The notes under the pieces were generated by a model. That model did not search any database, had not been told where the DNA came from, and saw nothing but the letters and a program-made list of their open reading frames with translations. From assembly GCA_965267435.1 (NCBI GenBank), contig OZ253960.1:434001-498000 (forward strand): 64,000 nt of DNA, given 5' to 3'. The position numbers and the translations under genes were made by a program. This stretch comes from JAWPMT01 sp965267435 (GTDB taxonomy: Bacteria; Bacteroidota; Bacteroidia; Cytophagales; Cyclobacteriaceae). Below are positions 1-9,344 of this stretch, piece after piece (positions within the stretch are counted from its first letter, which is position 1; every line of letters begins with the position of its first letter).

Positions 1-1674
1 CTCGTAGCTGATATTCACTTCACACCGAACGCTGCAGAACTTGCTGCCAGAATTGTGGAGAAAGTCCGCGTCAATCCTGGGAATTACGCCGACAAGAAGA
101 AATTTGAAGAGATAGAATACACCGATTCCAGCTATCAGCAGGAGTTGGAGCGTATTCGTGAGAAGTTCACACCCCTCGTCCAGATCTGCAAAGAGTATGG
201 GACGGCCATGCGCATTGGTACCAACCATGGCTCGCTGTCCGACCGGATCATGAGCCGCTACGGTGATACGCCAATGGGTATGGTCGAGTCGGCGCTGGAG
301 TTTTTGCGTATCTGCGAAGACCTCAACTACTACGATATTGTGCTCTCCATGAAGGCCAGCAATACCCAGATTATGGTGCAGGCTTACAGGCTACTTGTAC
401 AGAAGATGGAGGAGGAGGGATTGCAACCGTATCCCTTGCACTTGGGAGTGACGGAAGCTGGGGAAGCAGAAGATGGACGGATCAAATCCGCCGTCGGCAT
501 CGGTACATTGCTGGAGGATGGCCTTGGTGATACGGTGCGCGTTAGCCTTACTGAAGAGCCCGAGGCTGAGGCGCCGGTGGCAGCGTCGCTGGTGAATCAA
601 GTGTCGGCTCGCGAAGGTCATGCGCCCATACCTACACTTGTGGAGTACCCCATCGATCCTTTTTCATACAATCGACGGCAGTCGCGTGAGGTGGCCAATT
701 TTGGCCATGACAATGTGCCGCGGGTGATTGCTGATTTCAGTGCCAGGGGTGTCACCGACGTCAAAGACCTTAAGAGTATTGGTCACTTCTATCTTCCGGA
801 ATTGGACAAGTGGAGTATGAATGACCTCGGCGCTGACTACATCTATTCCGGGGCCAGGCCGATCGGCTTCATGTTGCCGAATGGCTTGAAAGAGATACTC
901 GACTATGATCATTGGATGAGTGCCGATGACAACGAGAACAAGTACCCGATGCTGACGGTGAGTGAGCTACTGGACGGAGCGATGTTGCATCCAACTCTCA
1001 ATTTCCTGAGTCTATCTACAAACGAATTTCTGGAGGCGTGGGACGAGATCCAGAGCGGCCCGTTTGTGTTGGTAGTACGAACCGACAATGCTCACGCCAT
1101 GGCCGACCTTCGTGCGTTCACGGCCCGGTTGATGAGTCAGTACATTGAATCACCGGTGGTGTTTCACCGAGCCTATGAACTCCCAAATGATGACACGTTG
1201 ATGCTTCGTGCTTCGACGGATTTTGGTGGGCTGTTGATCGACGGTTTGGGCGATGGGGTCATGTTGTCCTCAATGGCCGGCAATCAGGACCTGGGAATGA
1301 TCAAGAGCCAAAATGAGATCTGCTTCGGAATATTACAGGCGGCCAGAACACGTATCACAAAGACTGAATACATCTCTTGCCCTTCCTGTGGTCGAACTTT
1401 GTTTGATCTACAGGAAACCACGGCGATGATCCGCAAGCGCACGGATCACCTCAAGGGAATCAAGATTGGTATCATGGGCTGCATCGTCAATGGACCGGGT
1501 GAGATGGCTGATGCCGACTACGGGTATGTAGGTTCCGGCAAAGGAAAGATAACGCTCTATAAGGGCAAGGAAGTAGTAAAGAGGTCGGTACCTTCGGAAC
1601 GAGCATTGGATGAACTCATCGACCTTATCCGCGACGATGGTGCCTGGACTGAACCCGAGCATGTAAATGAATGA
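1..1674 (+). CDS. ispG: 4-hydroxy-3-methylbut-2-enyl-diphosphate synthase IspG (GcpE), large form, 5'-truncated by window edge
   Basis: The frame is open from base 1, so the start lies upstream; 557 residues are visible. IspG reduces MEcPP to HMBPP in the non-mevalonate isoprenoid pathway in the cytoplasm, using a [4Fe-4S] cluster. The first visible residues (LVADIHFTPNAA, then KVRVNPGNYAD) are the conserved end of the TIM barrel. The C-terminal reductase domain carries the cluster ligands C-P-S-C (visible residues 460 and 463) and G-C-I-V-N-G-P-G-E (C494, E501). About 250 residues separate the two conserved parts; this inserted domain is typical of the Bacteroidota/Chlamydiae/plant large IspG. 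The stop at 1672-1674 overlaps the next gene. Confidence 0.95.
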   Translation, partial: LVADIHFTPNAAELAARIVEKVRVNPGNYADKKKFEEIEYTDSSYQQELERIREKFTPLVQICKEYGTAMRIGTNHGSLSDRIMSRYGDTPMGMVESALEFLRICEDLNYYDIVLSMKASNTQIMVQAYRLLVQKMEEEGLQPYPLHLGVTEAGEAEDGRIKSAVGIGTLLEDGLGDTVRVSLTEEPEAEAPVAASLVNQVSAREGHAPIPTLVEYPIDPFSYNRRQSREVANFGHDNVPRVIADFSARGVTDVKDLKSIGHFYLPELDKWSMNDLGADYIYSGARPIGFMLPNGLKEILDYDHWMSADDNENKYPMLTVSELLDGAMLHPTLNFLSLSTNEFLEAWDEIQSGPFVLVVRTDNAHAMADLRAFTARLMSQYIESPVVFHRAYELPNDDTLMLRASTDFGGLLIDGLGDGVMLSSMAGNQDLGMIKSQNEICFGILQAARTRITKTEYISCPSCGRTLFDLQETTAMIRKRTDHLKGIKIGIMGCIVNGPGEMADADYGYVGSGKGKITLYKGKEVVKRSVPSERALDELIDLIRDDGAWTEPEHVNE

Positions 1675-1915
1675 TGAAATGAGTACAGAGGAGCAAAGCA
1701 ATCAACCTGTCAATACTACTGACGATGGCCAACGTCCCGGTATAGGATATTACTTCGGACTAAAGGAGGTCGCTACCTACTTCTTTCGCAAGAAAGACCC
1801 CAATCGACCCAAGAATATCAACTTGCGCATGATGCACGGGATCAACAAGATCTCCATCATCATGTTTCTGATCGCTGTGATCGTGATGGTCGTGAGAGCG
1901 ATCATCAGATCTTAA
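1667..1915 (+). CDS. Small single-pass membrane protein, DUF6728-like
   Basis: An 82-residue protein with a polar N-terminus, a central conserved-looking stretch (YFFRKKDPNRPKNINLRMMH, then GINKIS) and one C-terminal membrane helix of about 20 residues ending in a short basic tail. The pattern resembles small uncharacterised Bacteroidota proteins (DUF6728 from memory, not checked). The first ATG at 1667 overlaps the end of ispG by 8 bases; a second ATG at 1679 would begin just after the ispG stop, and either is possible. Tight linkage to ispG suggests co-transcription. Its stop overlaps the convergent peroxiredoxin stop within a CTTAAG palindrome. Function unknown. Confidence 0.7.
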   Translation: MNDEMSTEEQSNQPVNTTDDGQRPGIGYYFGLKEVATYFFRKKDPNRPKNINLRMMHGINKISIIMFLIAVIVMVVRAIIRS

Positions 1916-2373
1916 GCGGACTGAGAAATCTTCTTCAGGGCATGTAAGGCTTCCTTTGCGTGGCGATCCACTCGTAGCGCTGAGTTGAAGGTGTGAACAA
2001 GCTTGCCCTCATTATCAAAGACAAACGTCACTCGTCCAGGCAGCATCCCAAACAGATTTCGGGGTACGCCAAAAGCTTTTTCCGCTTTTCTTGACGTGTC
2101 GCTCAGCAAAGAGAAGTTCAGCCGGTGTCTTGCGGCAAATCGCTCATGCGACTTGATGCTATCAGCACTGATCCCGAATACCTTGGCTCCAAAGGCCTCA
2201 AATTCAGAATAGTCGTCTCGAAATTCGCAGGCCTCTTTTGTGCAGCCGGGAGTCTCATCCTTAGGGTAGAAATAGATCACCAGGGGAGTCCCAATGAGGT
2301 CGTTGAATGAGACTTCCTCGCCGTTCTGGTCCTTCAATTGGAGATCAGGTAGTTTTTGTCCGATTGATAGCAT
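1912..2373 (-). CDS. bcp: Thiol peroxidase / peroxiredoxin, Bcp (PrxQ) type
   Basis: A 153-residue cytoplasmic AhpC/TSA-family protein expected to reduce hydrogen peroxide and organic peroxides using thioredoxin. The active-site segment DETPGCTKEACEFRD has peroxidatic Cys44 in the P-x-x-x-T-x-x-C context (F35-Y-P-K through C44) and the resolving Cys49 five residues later, the hallmark of atypical two-Cys BCP enzymes. Length is normal for the family. The gene is convergent with the small membrane gene and lies 6 bases downstream of the RND exporter gene on the same strand, so it may be co-transcribed with it. Confidence 0.93.
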   Translation of the reverse strand: MLSIGQKLPDLQLKDQNGEEVSFNDLIGTPLVIYFYPKDETPGCTKEACEFRDDYSEFEAFGAKVFGISADSIKSHERFAARHRLNFSLLSDTSRKAEKAFGVPRNLFGMLPGRVTFVFDNEGKLVHTFNSALRVDRHAKEALHALKKISQSA

Positions 2374-2379
2374 GCACTG

Positions 2380-4584
2380 TTAACCTCGTCTCTTGTCACT
2401 TGGTTTGATCCATCGCAACAAAATTGGGAGCACGGTGAAATCAATGGCCAGCGCCAGCAGCAGGCTGAGGCACAAAAACAACCCGAGATAATGTGTCGCT
2501 CCGAAATTGGAGAATATCAACATGGCGAAGCCAGCGGCCAAAACTAACGTTGTATTGATCATGCCCCTTCCCGCTGTGTTCATTGCGAACAGTACCCGCT
2601 CTTCCGGTGAAGTGTGGGGGGCATTGCGATAGGTAGCCAGGAAGTGAATGCTATCGTCCACGACGATACCAAATACCAGGGCGAAGATGATGGAGGTGGA
2701 TAGTTGAATGGATACGCCGAGGAGGGAGATGATACCACCGATCATCAAAAGGGGCATGATATTGGGCACCAACGCGGTGAGTGCTATCCGACCTGATCGG
2801 AAATATAGCCCCAGGACCACTGATACCACTGCGACCGCCAGGGCCAGGCTTCCCACGATTTGGCGAGCGAGTATGCCATGACTCCGGTCAATCATGTACG
2901 TCGTACCTGTCATGCGATGGCGAAGGATCGTGCTATCAATTTCGCGCTGGAGAAACAGTGCCAGCTGTTCGTCTCGCCTGCTTGTCTCCTCCGAACCCCA
3001 CTGGGGAATCAGACCGGCGATTCGGCCGTATCGACCGTTGCTGCTCACCAATGGAATTCTCATTTCATGCAGGAGTCGTTTAGCTCTGGTTATCAACCGG
3101 GGACTAACTACGTCAGGGAAGGAATAGTCCCCCTCTTCAAGGTATGAGGCGTATTTCAGCGCGTTGGCCGAGCTGGCAATTCGAGCTACGCCATACTCAT
3201 TCTGCAGGTAGTCTGTGATCTTTGCGACCTCCCGCTGAATAGGCTCGTCCCACCAATCGTCAGCTGGAGAGGTGGGCCACAGCGATATCTCCCAGGGCTT
3301 CGATCCCCCCAGATTTTCGTCGGCCCATTGAAAGTCAAGGGTCACTTGCGATTCGGTCGGCAGGTCATCCAGGAGATAGGCATCCACTTTGAGCTGGGTA
3401 CTGAGGTAGGCACCGATACTCACTAAGACAAGCATCACGGCGGTGACAGCACGATGGTTTCTCCACAGCCAACTCGTGTACGTTGATAAGGATCGCCGGT
3501 CTATTTTCCTGCCTTCAGTGTAGCGTTCGCGAAAGACGGGAGCGATCACATACGTGATCCCAAACGCCATCAACGTCCCCAGGCCCGCCAATAACCCCAG
3601 TGCTTGGAGCGGTCCTACTGGGATCACCATCAGACTAAAGAAGCCAATGGCGGTCGTCATCGACGTCATGAAAGTGGGAAAAAAGACCTTGGCAAATGCC
3701 TGTTTTTGGTCTTCACTATTCCGCAGAGCGGAGACGAGGTGGATGCCATCGGAGGAGGAGACAAAGAGAATAATGGGAGGCAGGAGGGACGTCATGATTG
3801 TGATAGGGATCCCCAGCAGTCCCATCAAACCGAAGGTCCAAAGAAGTGTCACCGCTCCGACCGTGAAAGGCAGTAGCGTGAGCTTCCAATTGCCGGCTAT
3901 TAGCCAAAGTACAAGAACACAGATGAGGAGTGACCCTAGCAGGAAGACGAGGAAGTCCTCCTTTACCAGTTCCAGGAAGGCTTTCTCACCCGGGAGTCGC
4001 CCAATCAATCGGATCTCAAACGGTGCATGCCCCATGATGCCCCTGATACGTTCATAAAGCGCTTGCCCAGTTGTCTGACCCATGTGCTCATGACGCAATA
4101 GCATCGTCAGGTGCGTTGACGGGATCAATGGGCGCAGCAGAGGATCGGCCGCTATCCAGGTGCTATCTCCACGGAAGTTCTCGGGGTCGTCAAACATTGG
4201 GAAGGCGCTTAGCCCCATGGGAGTCGCGACCATTTTTGGTAGCTCAAGGGGAGAGGACACGAAGTCTACGCCGGGCAATTGTCGAAGTGTTGTCAGGACC
4301 TCTTGAGCCTCAGCCACAAAGGAGCTGTCATAGATAGTCTCAGGCGCCATGAGGACAATGGTCAGGTAGTCATTGTCATAGCCAAAGCGCTCAACGTGCT
4401 CCTCGAAATATGCCAGGTCTTCATTTCCTTTTGGGAAGAGCTTCTCCAGTTCAAAATCGAACTGCAACCGAGTGGTGAATCCTCCGAGGAGCAATGTCAT
4501 TACGACCACCATTACCAGCATTCGGCGATGATAGGGCCGTCGCAGGAGCAGATCGATGACTTTGTCCGAATTGAGTGTTGGCAT
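2380..4584 (-). CDS. RND superfamily (MMPL/SSD-type) membrane transporter
   Basis: About 734 residues from the ATG at 4584; the frame stays open to an ATG at 4623, but the extra 13 residues lack family character. Two similar halves each hold one N-terminal membrane helix, a large extracytoplasmic loop of about 150-200 residues, then a block of five helices, giving about 12 in total (for example LVFLLGSLLICVLVLWLIAG). Acidic residues in the helix after each loop block (IIFALVFGIVVDDSIHFLAT) match the proton-relay region of MMPL/hopanoid-type RND exporters. No periplasmic adaptor or outer-membrane factor is adjacent, which fits the MMPL class. Substrate unknown; lipid or hydrophobic export is a family-based guess. 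Confidence 0.85.
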   Translation of the reverse strand: MPTLNSDKVIDLLLRRPYHRRMLVMVVVMTLLLGGFTTRLQFDFELEKLFPKGNEDLAYFEEHVERFGYDNDYLTIVLMAPETIYDSSFVAEAQEVLTTLRQLPGVDFVSSPLELPKMVATPMGLSAFPMFDDPENFRGDSTWIAADPLLRPLIPSTHLTMLLRHEHMGQTTGQALYERIRGIMGHAPFEIRLIGRLPGEKAFLELVKEDFLVFLLGSLLICVLVLWLIAGNWKLTLLPFTVGAVTLLWTFGLMGLLGIPITIMTSLLPPIILFVSSSDGIHLVSALRNSEDQKQAFAKVFFPTFMTSMTTAIGFFSLMVIPVGPLQALGLLAGLGTLMAFGITYVIAPVFRERYTEGRKIDRRSLSTYTSWLWRNHRAVTAVMLVLVSIGAYLSTQLKVDAYLLDDLPTESQVTLDFQWADENLGGSKPWEISLWPTSPADDWWDEPIQREVAKITDYLQNEYGVARIASSANALKYASYLEEGDYSFPDVVSPRLITRAKRLLHEMRIPLVSSNGRYGRIAGLIPQWGSEETSRRDEQLALFLQREIDSTILRHRMTGTTYMIDRSHGILARQIVGSLALAVAVVSVVLGLYFRSGRIALTALVPNIMPLLMIGGIISLLGVSIQLSTSIIFALVFGIVVDDSIHFLATYRNAPHTSPEERVLFAMNTAGRGMINTTLVLAAGFAMLIFSNFGATHYLGLFLCLSLLLALAIDFTVLPILLRWIKPSDKRRG

Positions 4585-4699
4585 TTGTGGAGCGAACTTA
4601 CAGGGGAACCTCGCCATTCTCAACCGTCTTTCAATACAAGTGGTTGTATGGCCTTCGAAATTCTCTTCCTGTGCTTGGACTATGGCAATTGACTATCTT

Positions 4700-4860
4700 T
4701 AACCCGGATTATGCAATAGCATATTTCTTGTTAGAAAGGAAAATATTCTATTGCATAATGACGAAAAATTTCTCTTACAGGAAATTTTTGTCAGGGTAAC
4801 CCAGACAAAGCAAAGCTTTCGTCTGCCCTTCGGGCAAATTATGCATTAATGCATAATTTG
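4700..4860. repeat. Cluster of nested palindromes between RND and S9 peptidase genes
   Basis: The 303-base gap (4585-4887) holds a dense set of inverted repeats: 18-base arms with one mismatch (TTATGCAATAGCATATTT near 4708 and its partner ending near 4758); GAAAAATTTC/GAAATTTTT at 4763-4789; 11-base arms with one mismatch around a single A at 4787-4809; GCCC-TTC-GGGC at 4825-4835; and a perfect 26-base palindrome at 4835-4860. Longer-range pairing is also possible: 4752-4759 with 4838-4845, and 4760-4766 with 4817-4823, which would give a branched structure. The left boundary carries AACCCGGATTATGCAATAG, close to the ends of the element at 43,011-43,222. It may be a small non-autonomous mobile element or a structured leader. 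Confidence 0.7.
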
Positions 4861-4887
4861 GTTTAATTCCTACCCAATCAATGTGTA

Positions 4888-6945
4888 ATGAAAAAGCCTT
4901 ACTACTACTTAGCTCTACTGTCATTCTTCGTCCTCGCCTTCGGTGCTGAAGCCCAATATACGCTTGAAGAAAGTCTGGGCGCGCCCTATGTCGAATCCAT
5001 TCTCGGTGATAGCGATGGCGAATCACTGGCTTGGGTCACCAATGAAAAGGGAGCTCGGAATGTATGGTGGACCAGTGTGGATGATGCATCACCAAAGTCA
5101 TTGACTGATTACACAAAGGACGATGGCTTGGGGATCAGCCTGGTAGCAGTTGTGGCAGATCACGTACTCTTCGTACGCGGCAATGGCAACAATCGACAGG
5201 GACAGCCTGCCAATGCCGCCAGCCTTCCTTATACACCCATTCGCCAGCTTCTGCGAGTCCGTGTTTCTGATGGGGTCCTTGATACGCTGGATCAGCCGGC
5301 AGGCGGGTCCATGACGCTCAATGGACTAAGTCTAACCTTTACTAAATCAGGAGGCGCTTGGGTGATTGATGATGTCACCGGGGAGAACCCGAAACCCAGG
5401 ACGCTCTTCCAGGTCAGGGGCGGAGCCGGCTCTTTGGCCATATCCCCCACTGATGACCGGATCGCATTTGTGAGTGGTAGGGGGGATCACAGTTTCGTTG
5501 GAGTGTATATACCGGCAGATGATCGCATTCAGTGGATGGCACCGGCCTATGGTTATGACAGCGAACCGGTTTGGTCGCCGGATGGCGCTCAGATCGCATT
5601 CATTCGTACAGCGGGGAGGTTGAAGGACGAGCTGCGCAATATCATGTCTGGTTGGCCTTTTGAGATTGTGGTCGTGGACACGCAGACTGGCAAAGGCCGG
5701 AGCATTTGGCAGTCTCCGGGTGATGATGGAGGATTTGCCCAGTACTACCCGTCCAATCCGCTGCGATGGACCAATGGCAATAAGATCCTCTTCTATTCGG
5801 AGCATGATGGCTGGAACCATATTTACTCCATCAACCCGAATGGCAGTGAGATCATGGACCTGACATCTGGAGAATACGATGTAGAGAACCACAACCTGTC
5901 ACTTGACCAGAGATATCTGTACTGTTCCTCCAATAAAGACGATATCAACCGTCGACATATCTGGCGGGTGGACATAGCGACAGGGAGAGGCGAGCAGATC
6001 ACCGAAGCCATTGGTATTCAATCACATGTTATTTCATTGAAAGATGGAGCTGTTGCGTACCGGGAAGGGCGGTCGAACCAACCTACAGGTGTCACGTTGC
6101 AGAAAGGAAACGATCGCCAGGGGCTTGTTACAATACCCGATTCCTATCCCGCAAAAGGTTTTGTGGAGCCACAAGGAGTGACTTTTGAATCGGCAGATGG
6201 TCTCACAATCCATGGGCAGCTATTCGTGCCGGAGGGCCGTTCCAAAGAGGGCTATCCTGCAGTGATCTTCATGCACGGTGGCCCCATAAGGCAAATGCTA
6301 TTGGGGTACCATTATAGCGGCTACTACGCCAATGCCTATGTCTACAACCAATACCTCGCCTCACAGGGGTATGTCGTTCTCTCCGTTAACTACCGCAATG
6401 GAATCGGCTACGGAAGGGACTTTCGATTGGATCCAAAGCAAGGCCCTCGAGGTGCCTCGGAATACAAAGATATTTTGGCCGCTGGTAAGTACTTGCAAGG
6501 CCTTGAAAATGTAGATCCTGAGAAAATTGGTTTGTGGGGTGGCTCTTACGGCGGCTATCTGACCGCAATGGGTTTGGCCAAAGACAGTGACCTGTTCAAA
6601 GCGGGAGTTGACCTTCACGGTGTGCACGACTGGGCGTGGCGCGGTCGTGATTTCTCACCAGGTGGGGCCTGGGGCATTGGCCCTGAGCAAATGGATGAGG
6701 CGTATCACTCTTCACCGATTTCGGAGCTGCAGTATTGGAGTTCACCAGTCCTGATTGTACATGGTGACGACGACCGCAACGTCATGTTTGGCCAGTCTAT
6801 CGACCTCAAATACAAACTCGACAAACTTGGTGTGACTAATGAAGTCCTCGTCTTCCCCGATGAAGTGCACGGATTTCTCCGGTACGACAGCTGGTACAGG
6901 ACCTATATGGCGGCGACGGATTTCTTTGATCGGTATTTGAAGTAA
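4888..6945 (+). CDS. S9 family (prolyl oligopeptidase-type) secreted peptidase
   Basis: A 685-residue serine peptidase. Residues 1-22 form a signal peptide ending in A-E-A-Q, so it should be exported to the periplasm or surface. Residues of about 30-410 form a beta-propeller with WD40-like PD40 repeats (DSEPVWSPDGAQIAFIR is one blade). The C-terminal alpha/beta-hydrolase domain has the G-G-S-Y-G-G nucleophile elbow (S553), H-G-D-D-D-R-N-V (catalytic Asp most likely D629) and D-E-V-H-G-F (H661). The oxyanion segment is FMHGGP. The organisation is that of acylaminoacyl peptidase/DPP-like enzymes that trim short peptides. The start follows the palindrome cluster with no Shine-Dalgarno sequence. 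The next gene is convergent. Confidence 0.93.
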   Translation: MKKPYYYLALLSFFVLAFGAEAQYTLEESLGAPYVESILGDSDGESLAWVTNEKGARNVWWTSVDDASPKSLTDYTKDDGLGISLVAVVADHVLFVRGNGNNRQGQPANAASLPYTPIRQLLRVRVSDGVLDTLDQPAGGSMTLNGLSLTFTKSGGAWVIDDVTGENPKPRTLFQVRGGAGSLAISPTDDRIAFVSGRGDHSFVGVYIPADDRIQWMAPAYGYDSEPVWSPDGAQIAFIRTAGRLKDELRNIMSGWPFEIVVVDTQTGKGRSIWQSPGDDGGFAQYYPSNPLRWTNGNKILFYSEHDGWNHIYSINPNGSEIMDLTSGEYDVENHNLSLDQRYLYCSSNKDDINRRHIWRVDIATGRGEQITEAIGIQSHVISLKDGAVAYREGRSNQPTGVTLQKGNDRQGLVTIPDSYPAKGFVEPQGVTFESADGLTIHGQLFVPEGRSKEGYPAVIFMHGGPIRQMLLGYHYSGYYANAYVYNQYLASQGYVVLSVNYRNGIGYGRDFRLDPKQGPRGASEYKDILAAGKYLQGLENVDPEKIGLWGGSYGGYLTAMGLAKDSDLFKAGVDLHGVHDWAWRGRDFSPGGAWGIGPEQMDEAYHSSPISELQYWSSPVLIVHGDDDRNVMFGQSIDLKYKLDKLGVTNEVLVFPDEVHGFLRYDSWYRTYMAATDFFDRYLK

Positions 6946-7051
6946 ACTCCAGAATCCAAAATTGGTGGTGGCGTGCGGCGACACAAATGCCTCGATTGAA
7001 CGAATTGGGATATGGGACGCCGGTGCTGCTCAATGCGGAGGGGCCTGAACT

Positions 7052-7690
7052 CTAGTATCTTAGAGTCAGAGGCAGCCGCGTGAAAGTATGACTTTCGCAG
7101 GACCCTGCACTATCGAATTCTAGGGTCAGGTGCTGCTGTTTATGCGCTTCAAAGTCGATCTGGTTGCTACCGTCGAAGTGTCGAATGATGTCCATAGCCT
7201 TTGCGACGTCTGGAATTCCAAAAGTTGCTTTGGTCAATTGGTGAAGAGGAGGCATATGGTCCTTGGGTTCCCCGGCATAATAGGCTCCGGAATAATTTTG
7301 TCGGAACATCCAAGGCAGGTAAGGACGATCCTCATGTGGTAGTACCTCGACTCCCTTATCAAAGAACTGGGGCTCATATATGTGTGCGCGGGAAAACAAC
7401 ACATCACCATCTCCGGAGTCCACCAACGCCATTCCAAAAGGCGAACTTCCATTATCCATGAATTGCGCGCGCTGCCACAGACCTGCCTCGACGGTCGCCG
7501 GGCGTCGGATCTCTTCTTCATCGTGCACCCACACGATTTCCAGGAAGAAGTTGTCGAAGTAGAACTTTCGGTTGCGGGTGCCTTGTCCCGGGTGAATGCG
7601 ATGACTGCCCTCCACAAGACCAAAGTCCACTAACTCATTGGCCTCTTCGCCGTTGATTGGACTGAAAATGAATAAGTGATCGATTTGCAT
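7052..7690 (-). CDS. VOC (glyoxalase-like) superfamily protein
   Basis: About 212 residues from the ATG at 7690 (MQIDHLFIF); an upstream ATG at 7711 adds seven residues. The opening H-L-F-I-F strand, the G-x-x-E-G-S-H-R-I-H-P-G-Q-G-T-R-N segment and R-K-F-Y-F-D-N-F-F-L-E-I-V-W-V are characteristic of glyoxalase-like (VOC) folds with two beta-alpha-beta-beta-beta modules; His4 and a later Glu are probable metal ligands. Such proteins act as dioxygenases, lyases or resistance proteins, and the substrate cannot be read from sequence. It is cytoplasmic, with no signal peptide. It stands alone between convergent and divergent neighbours. Confidence 0.75.
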   Translation of the reverse strand: MQIDHLFIFSPINGEEANELVDFGLVEGSHRIHPGQGTRNRKFYFDNFFLEIVWVHDEEEIRRPATVEAGLWQRAQFMDNGSSPFGMALVDSGDGDVLFSRAHIYEPQFFDKGVEVLPHEDRPYLPWMFRQNYSGAYYAGEPKDHMPPLHQLTKATFGIPDVAKAMDIIRHFDGSNQIDFEAHKQQHLTLEFDSAGSCESHTFTRLPLTLRY

Positions 7691-7781
7691 GAACCTTATG
7701 GTAAGATACAATATTGACTATCTTTCAATGGATGCAAATACTCGTCACCAACCAACTGTACTAACTAAGCCCAAAGCGAAT

Positions 7782-7901
7782 ATGAAACCTCTCCATCTCA
7801 TCTTCGACAAGGCTGATGGCGAGCGATTCAACTTTATATTTGATGAGGACCTTGTCACGGGATTTACAGTCGGACCTTGCGAAGCTACTAAGGTAGAGTA
7901 G
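7782..7901 (+). CDS. Possible small protein of unknown function
   Basis: A 39-codon open frame (MKPLHLIFDKADGERF at the start) in the gap between the VOC gene and the LpxO-like gene. The composition, with alternating hydrophobic and acidic residues, looks protein-like, but there is no recognisable domain and no neighbour support. It could be a real small protein, a decayed fragment or chance. Confidence 0.2.
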   Translation: MKPLHLIFDKADGERFNFIFDEDLVTGFTVGPCEATKVE

Positions 7902-7973
7902 GCTAGGGAGGGACGCAGTCATGCCTTTAATGGTGTTGTCTCGTGGAGACGACCCATCGGCCGGTCCAGATGA

Positions 7974-8915
7974 TTAGAAGTACCAGCTCAATACCAGCCA
8001 ATAGAATAACGCTCCGAACAAAATGTACTTCACGACATAATACAGCGTCCTGTTGTACGCCTTCAGCTTCTTACCTACGATCCTGATCTGGTAGACATAC
8101 CCAAAGACCTTATTGAGTCCACCGGTGCGATCTGTGGCCTCGTTAGGAGATGTGGCCGCGGCCAGTAAAAGCTTGGCGAATGAGCGGTTGATCCATTGGA
8201 CCACCTTGAACTTGACCGGACGCTCGACGTCGCAGAAGAAGATCACACGGTCTTGGTCGCTTTCGTTGTGAGCGTAGTGGATGTAGGTTTCGTCAAATAG
8301 CACAGCCTCGCCATCCTTCCAGTGGTAGGGAGTGCCGTCGACAATGATCCTGCAGTCTTCGGAGTTGGGTGTGGCAAGCCCCAGATGGTAGCGCAACGAG
8401 CCGGCGTAAGGGTCTCTGTGAATGGGAAGCTTCGCGCCTGAAGGAAGATTGACAAACATGGCAGCTTTGATACCCGGTATGTTGCCGATCAATTCTATGG
8501 TCCGGGGACAAGCATTGACGGCGGAGGGATGGATATCACCATACCACTTGACGTAGAATCTGCGCCAGCCTCTGCGGAAAAACGAGTTGAAACCAATGTC
8601 GTTGAGTTTGTCAGAGGCTTTGATTGCCTCCTGTTCCTCCAGTTTCAGTCCTTCTTCCCGGATGGTTTGCCAGTTGTCAGTGAGGGTGCTGAGCACAGGG
8701 ATGGAGTCCATCGGTAAGTACGGGGTCCTTGGAACGGACGAGAACGCGTACATTAGCGCATTCACCGGTGCCAGGAACGTAGAGTGGTCGAATAACTGTC
8801 GAAAGAACTTGAACCGCACTTTGCCCCGGAAGTGCACGTAAGCTGTACTCACGAAGAAGAGGATGAGGATGATGATTATCAGGCTCTGTACGTACTGAAC
8901 AGGTGTGAGAGTCAT
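7974..8915 (-). CDS. lpxO: LpxO-like lipid A / aspartyl-asparaginyl beta-hydroxylase family dioxygenase
   Basis: A 313-residue Fe(II)/2-oxoglutarate oxygenase of the Asp/Asn beta-hydroxylase family. An N-terminal membrane helix (residues of about 9-27) is followed by YVHFRGKVRFKFFRQLFDHS, the membrane-proximal segment typical of LpxO, which hydroxylates the secondary acyl chain of lipid A. The catalytic facial triad is visible: H166-R-D168 in P-I-H-R-D-P-Y-A-G-S, and H213 in T-Y-I-H-Y-A-H; the R-V-I-F-F-C-D-V-E-R-P segment supplies the 2-oxoglutarate contact. A hydrophobic C-terminus suggests a second membrane anchor. Lipid A as substrate is inferred from the family. Confidence 0.8.
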   Translation of the reverse strand: MTLTPVQYVQSLIIIILILFFVSTAYVHFRGKVRFKFFRQLFDHSTFLAPVNALMYAFSSVPRTPYLPMDSIPVLSTLTDNWQTIREEGLKLEEQEAIKASDKLNDIGFNSFFRRGWRRFYVKWYGDIHPSAVNACPRTIELIGNIPGIKAAMFVNLPSGAKLPIHRDPYAGSLRYHLGLATPNSEDCRIIVDGTPYHWKDGEAVLFDETYIHYAHNESDQDRVIFFCDVERPVKFKVVQWINRSFAKLLLAAATSPNEATDRTGGLNKVFGYVYQIRIVGKKLKAYNRTLYYVVKYILFGALFYWLVLSWYF

Positions 8916-9344
8916 CGCTTTGTATCGGCTCGGATGTAGATCGGAATTAGTGTCGCATGGCTAGGGCCTGTAAGGAGCTCCTTCCATAGCAACTCAACAC
9001 ATATTCGAATGCCCTTTGTCAGAGGTTTTGACAAGCGTCTGTCGTTTGATACAATGCGATGTCTCGACTGCATGCCACAAAGTAATCACAATTAAGAATT
9101 GATATTGGCAGGCCTGTGCAACATTTCTGTTTGGCTTCTGTAAGTTGAGCGGAGCAGAAGCGCGATACCCCATGAGGGCATGTATTGCCTACTGAGGCTG
9201 GGCACTTCCTTGCTCTTTGTTTCCTCGCCCCTGTTGGTGTTTTCACCAACAAGCTTCGCTGACAAAATCAAAAAGTCAAAGCAATGTCTTCATTTAAGAA
9301 ACAAATAACTATATTTGGTCTTCATATACGAAACTAATTACCCA
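8916..9344. other. Gene-free stretch with one small hairpin
   Basis: This is the divergent space between the LpxO-like gene and the PadR gene. It contains GTTGGTG-TTTT-CACCAAC (9233-9250), a 7-base-pair hairpin without a T-tract, and a candidate promoter near 9310. Otherwise I see no coding or RNA feature. Confidence 0.5.
9310..9317 (+). promoter_or_regulatory. Candidate Bacteroidota -7 element for the PadR/permease operon
   Basis: TATATTTG fits the Bacteroidota -7 consensus TAnnTTTG and lies 27 bases before the PadR ATG. No clear -33 TTG element is at the right distance. The overlapping CTATATTTGG resembles half of the CTACATTTAGG repeat in front of the other PadR gene (31,130-31,169). Confidence 0.4.

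Noticed and set aside
1911..1916. CTTAAG palindrome carrying the stops of two convergent genes
   Set aside because: A short overlap of stop codons is common in compact genomes and needs no special explanation.
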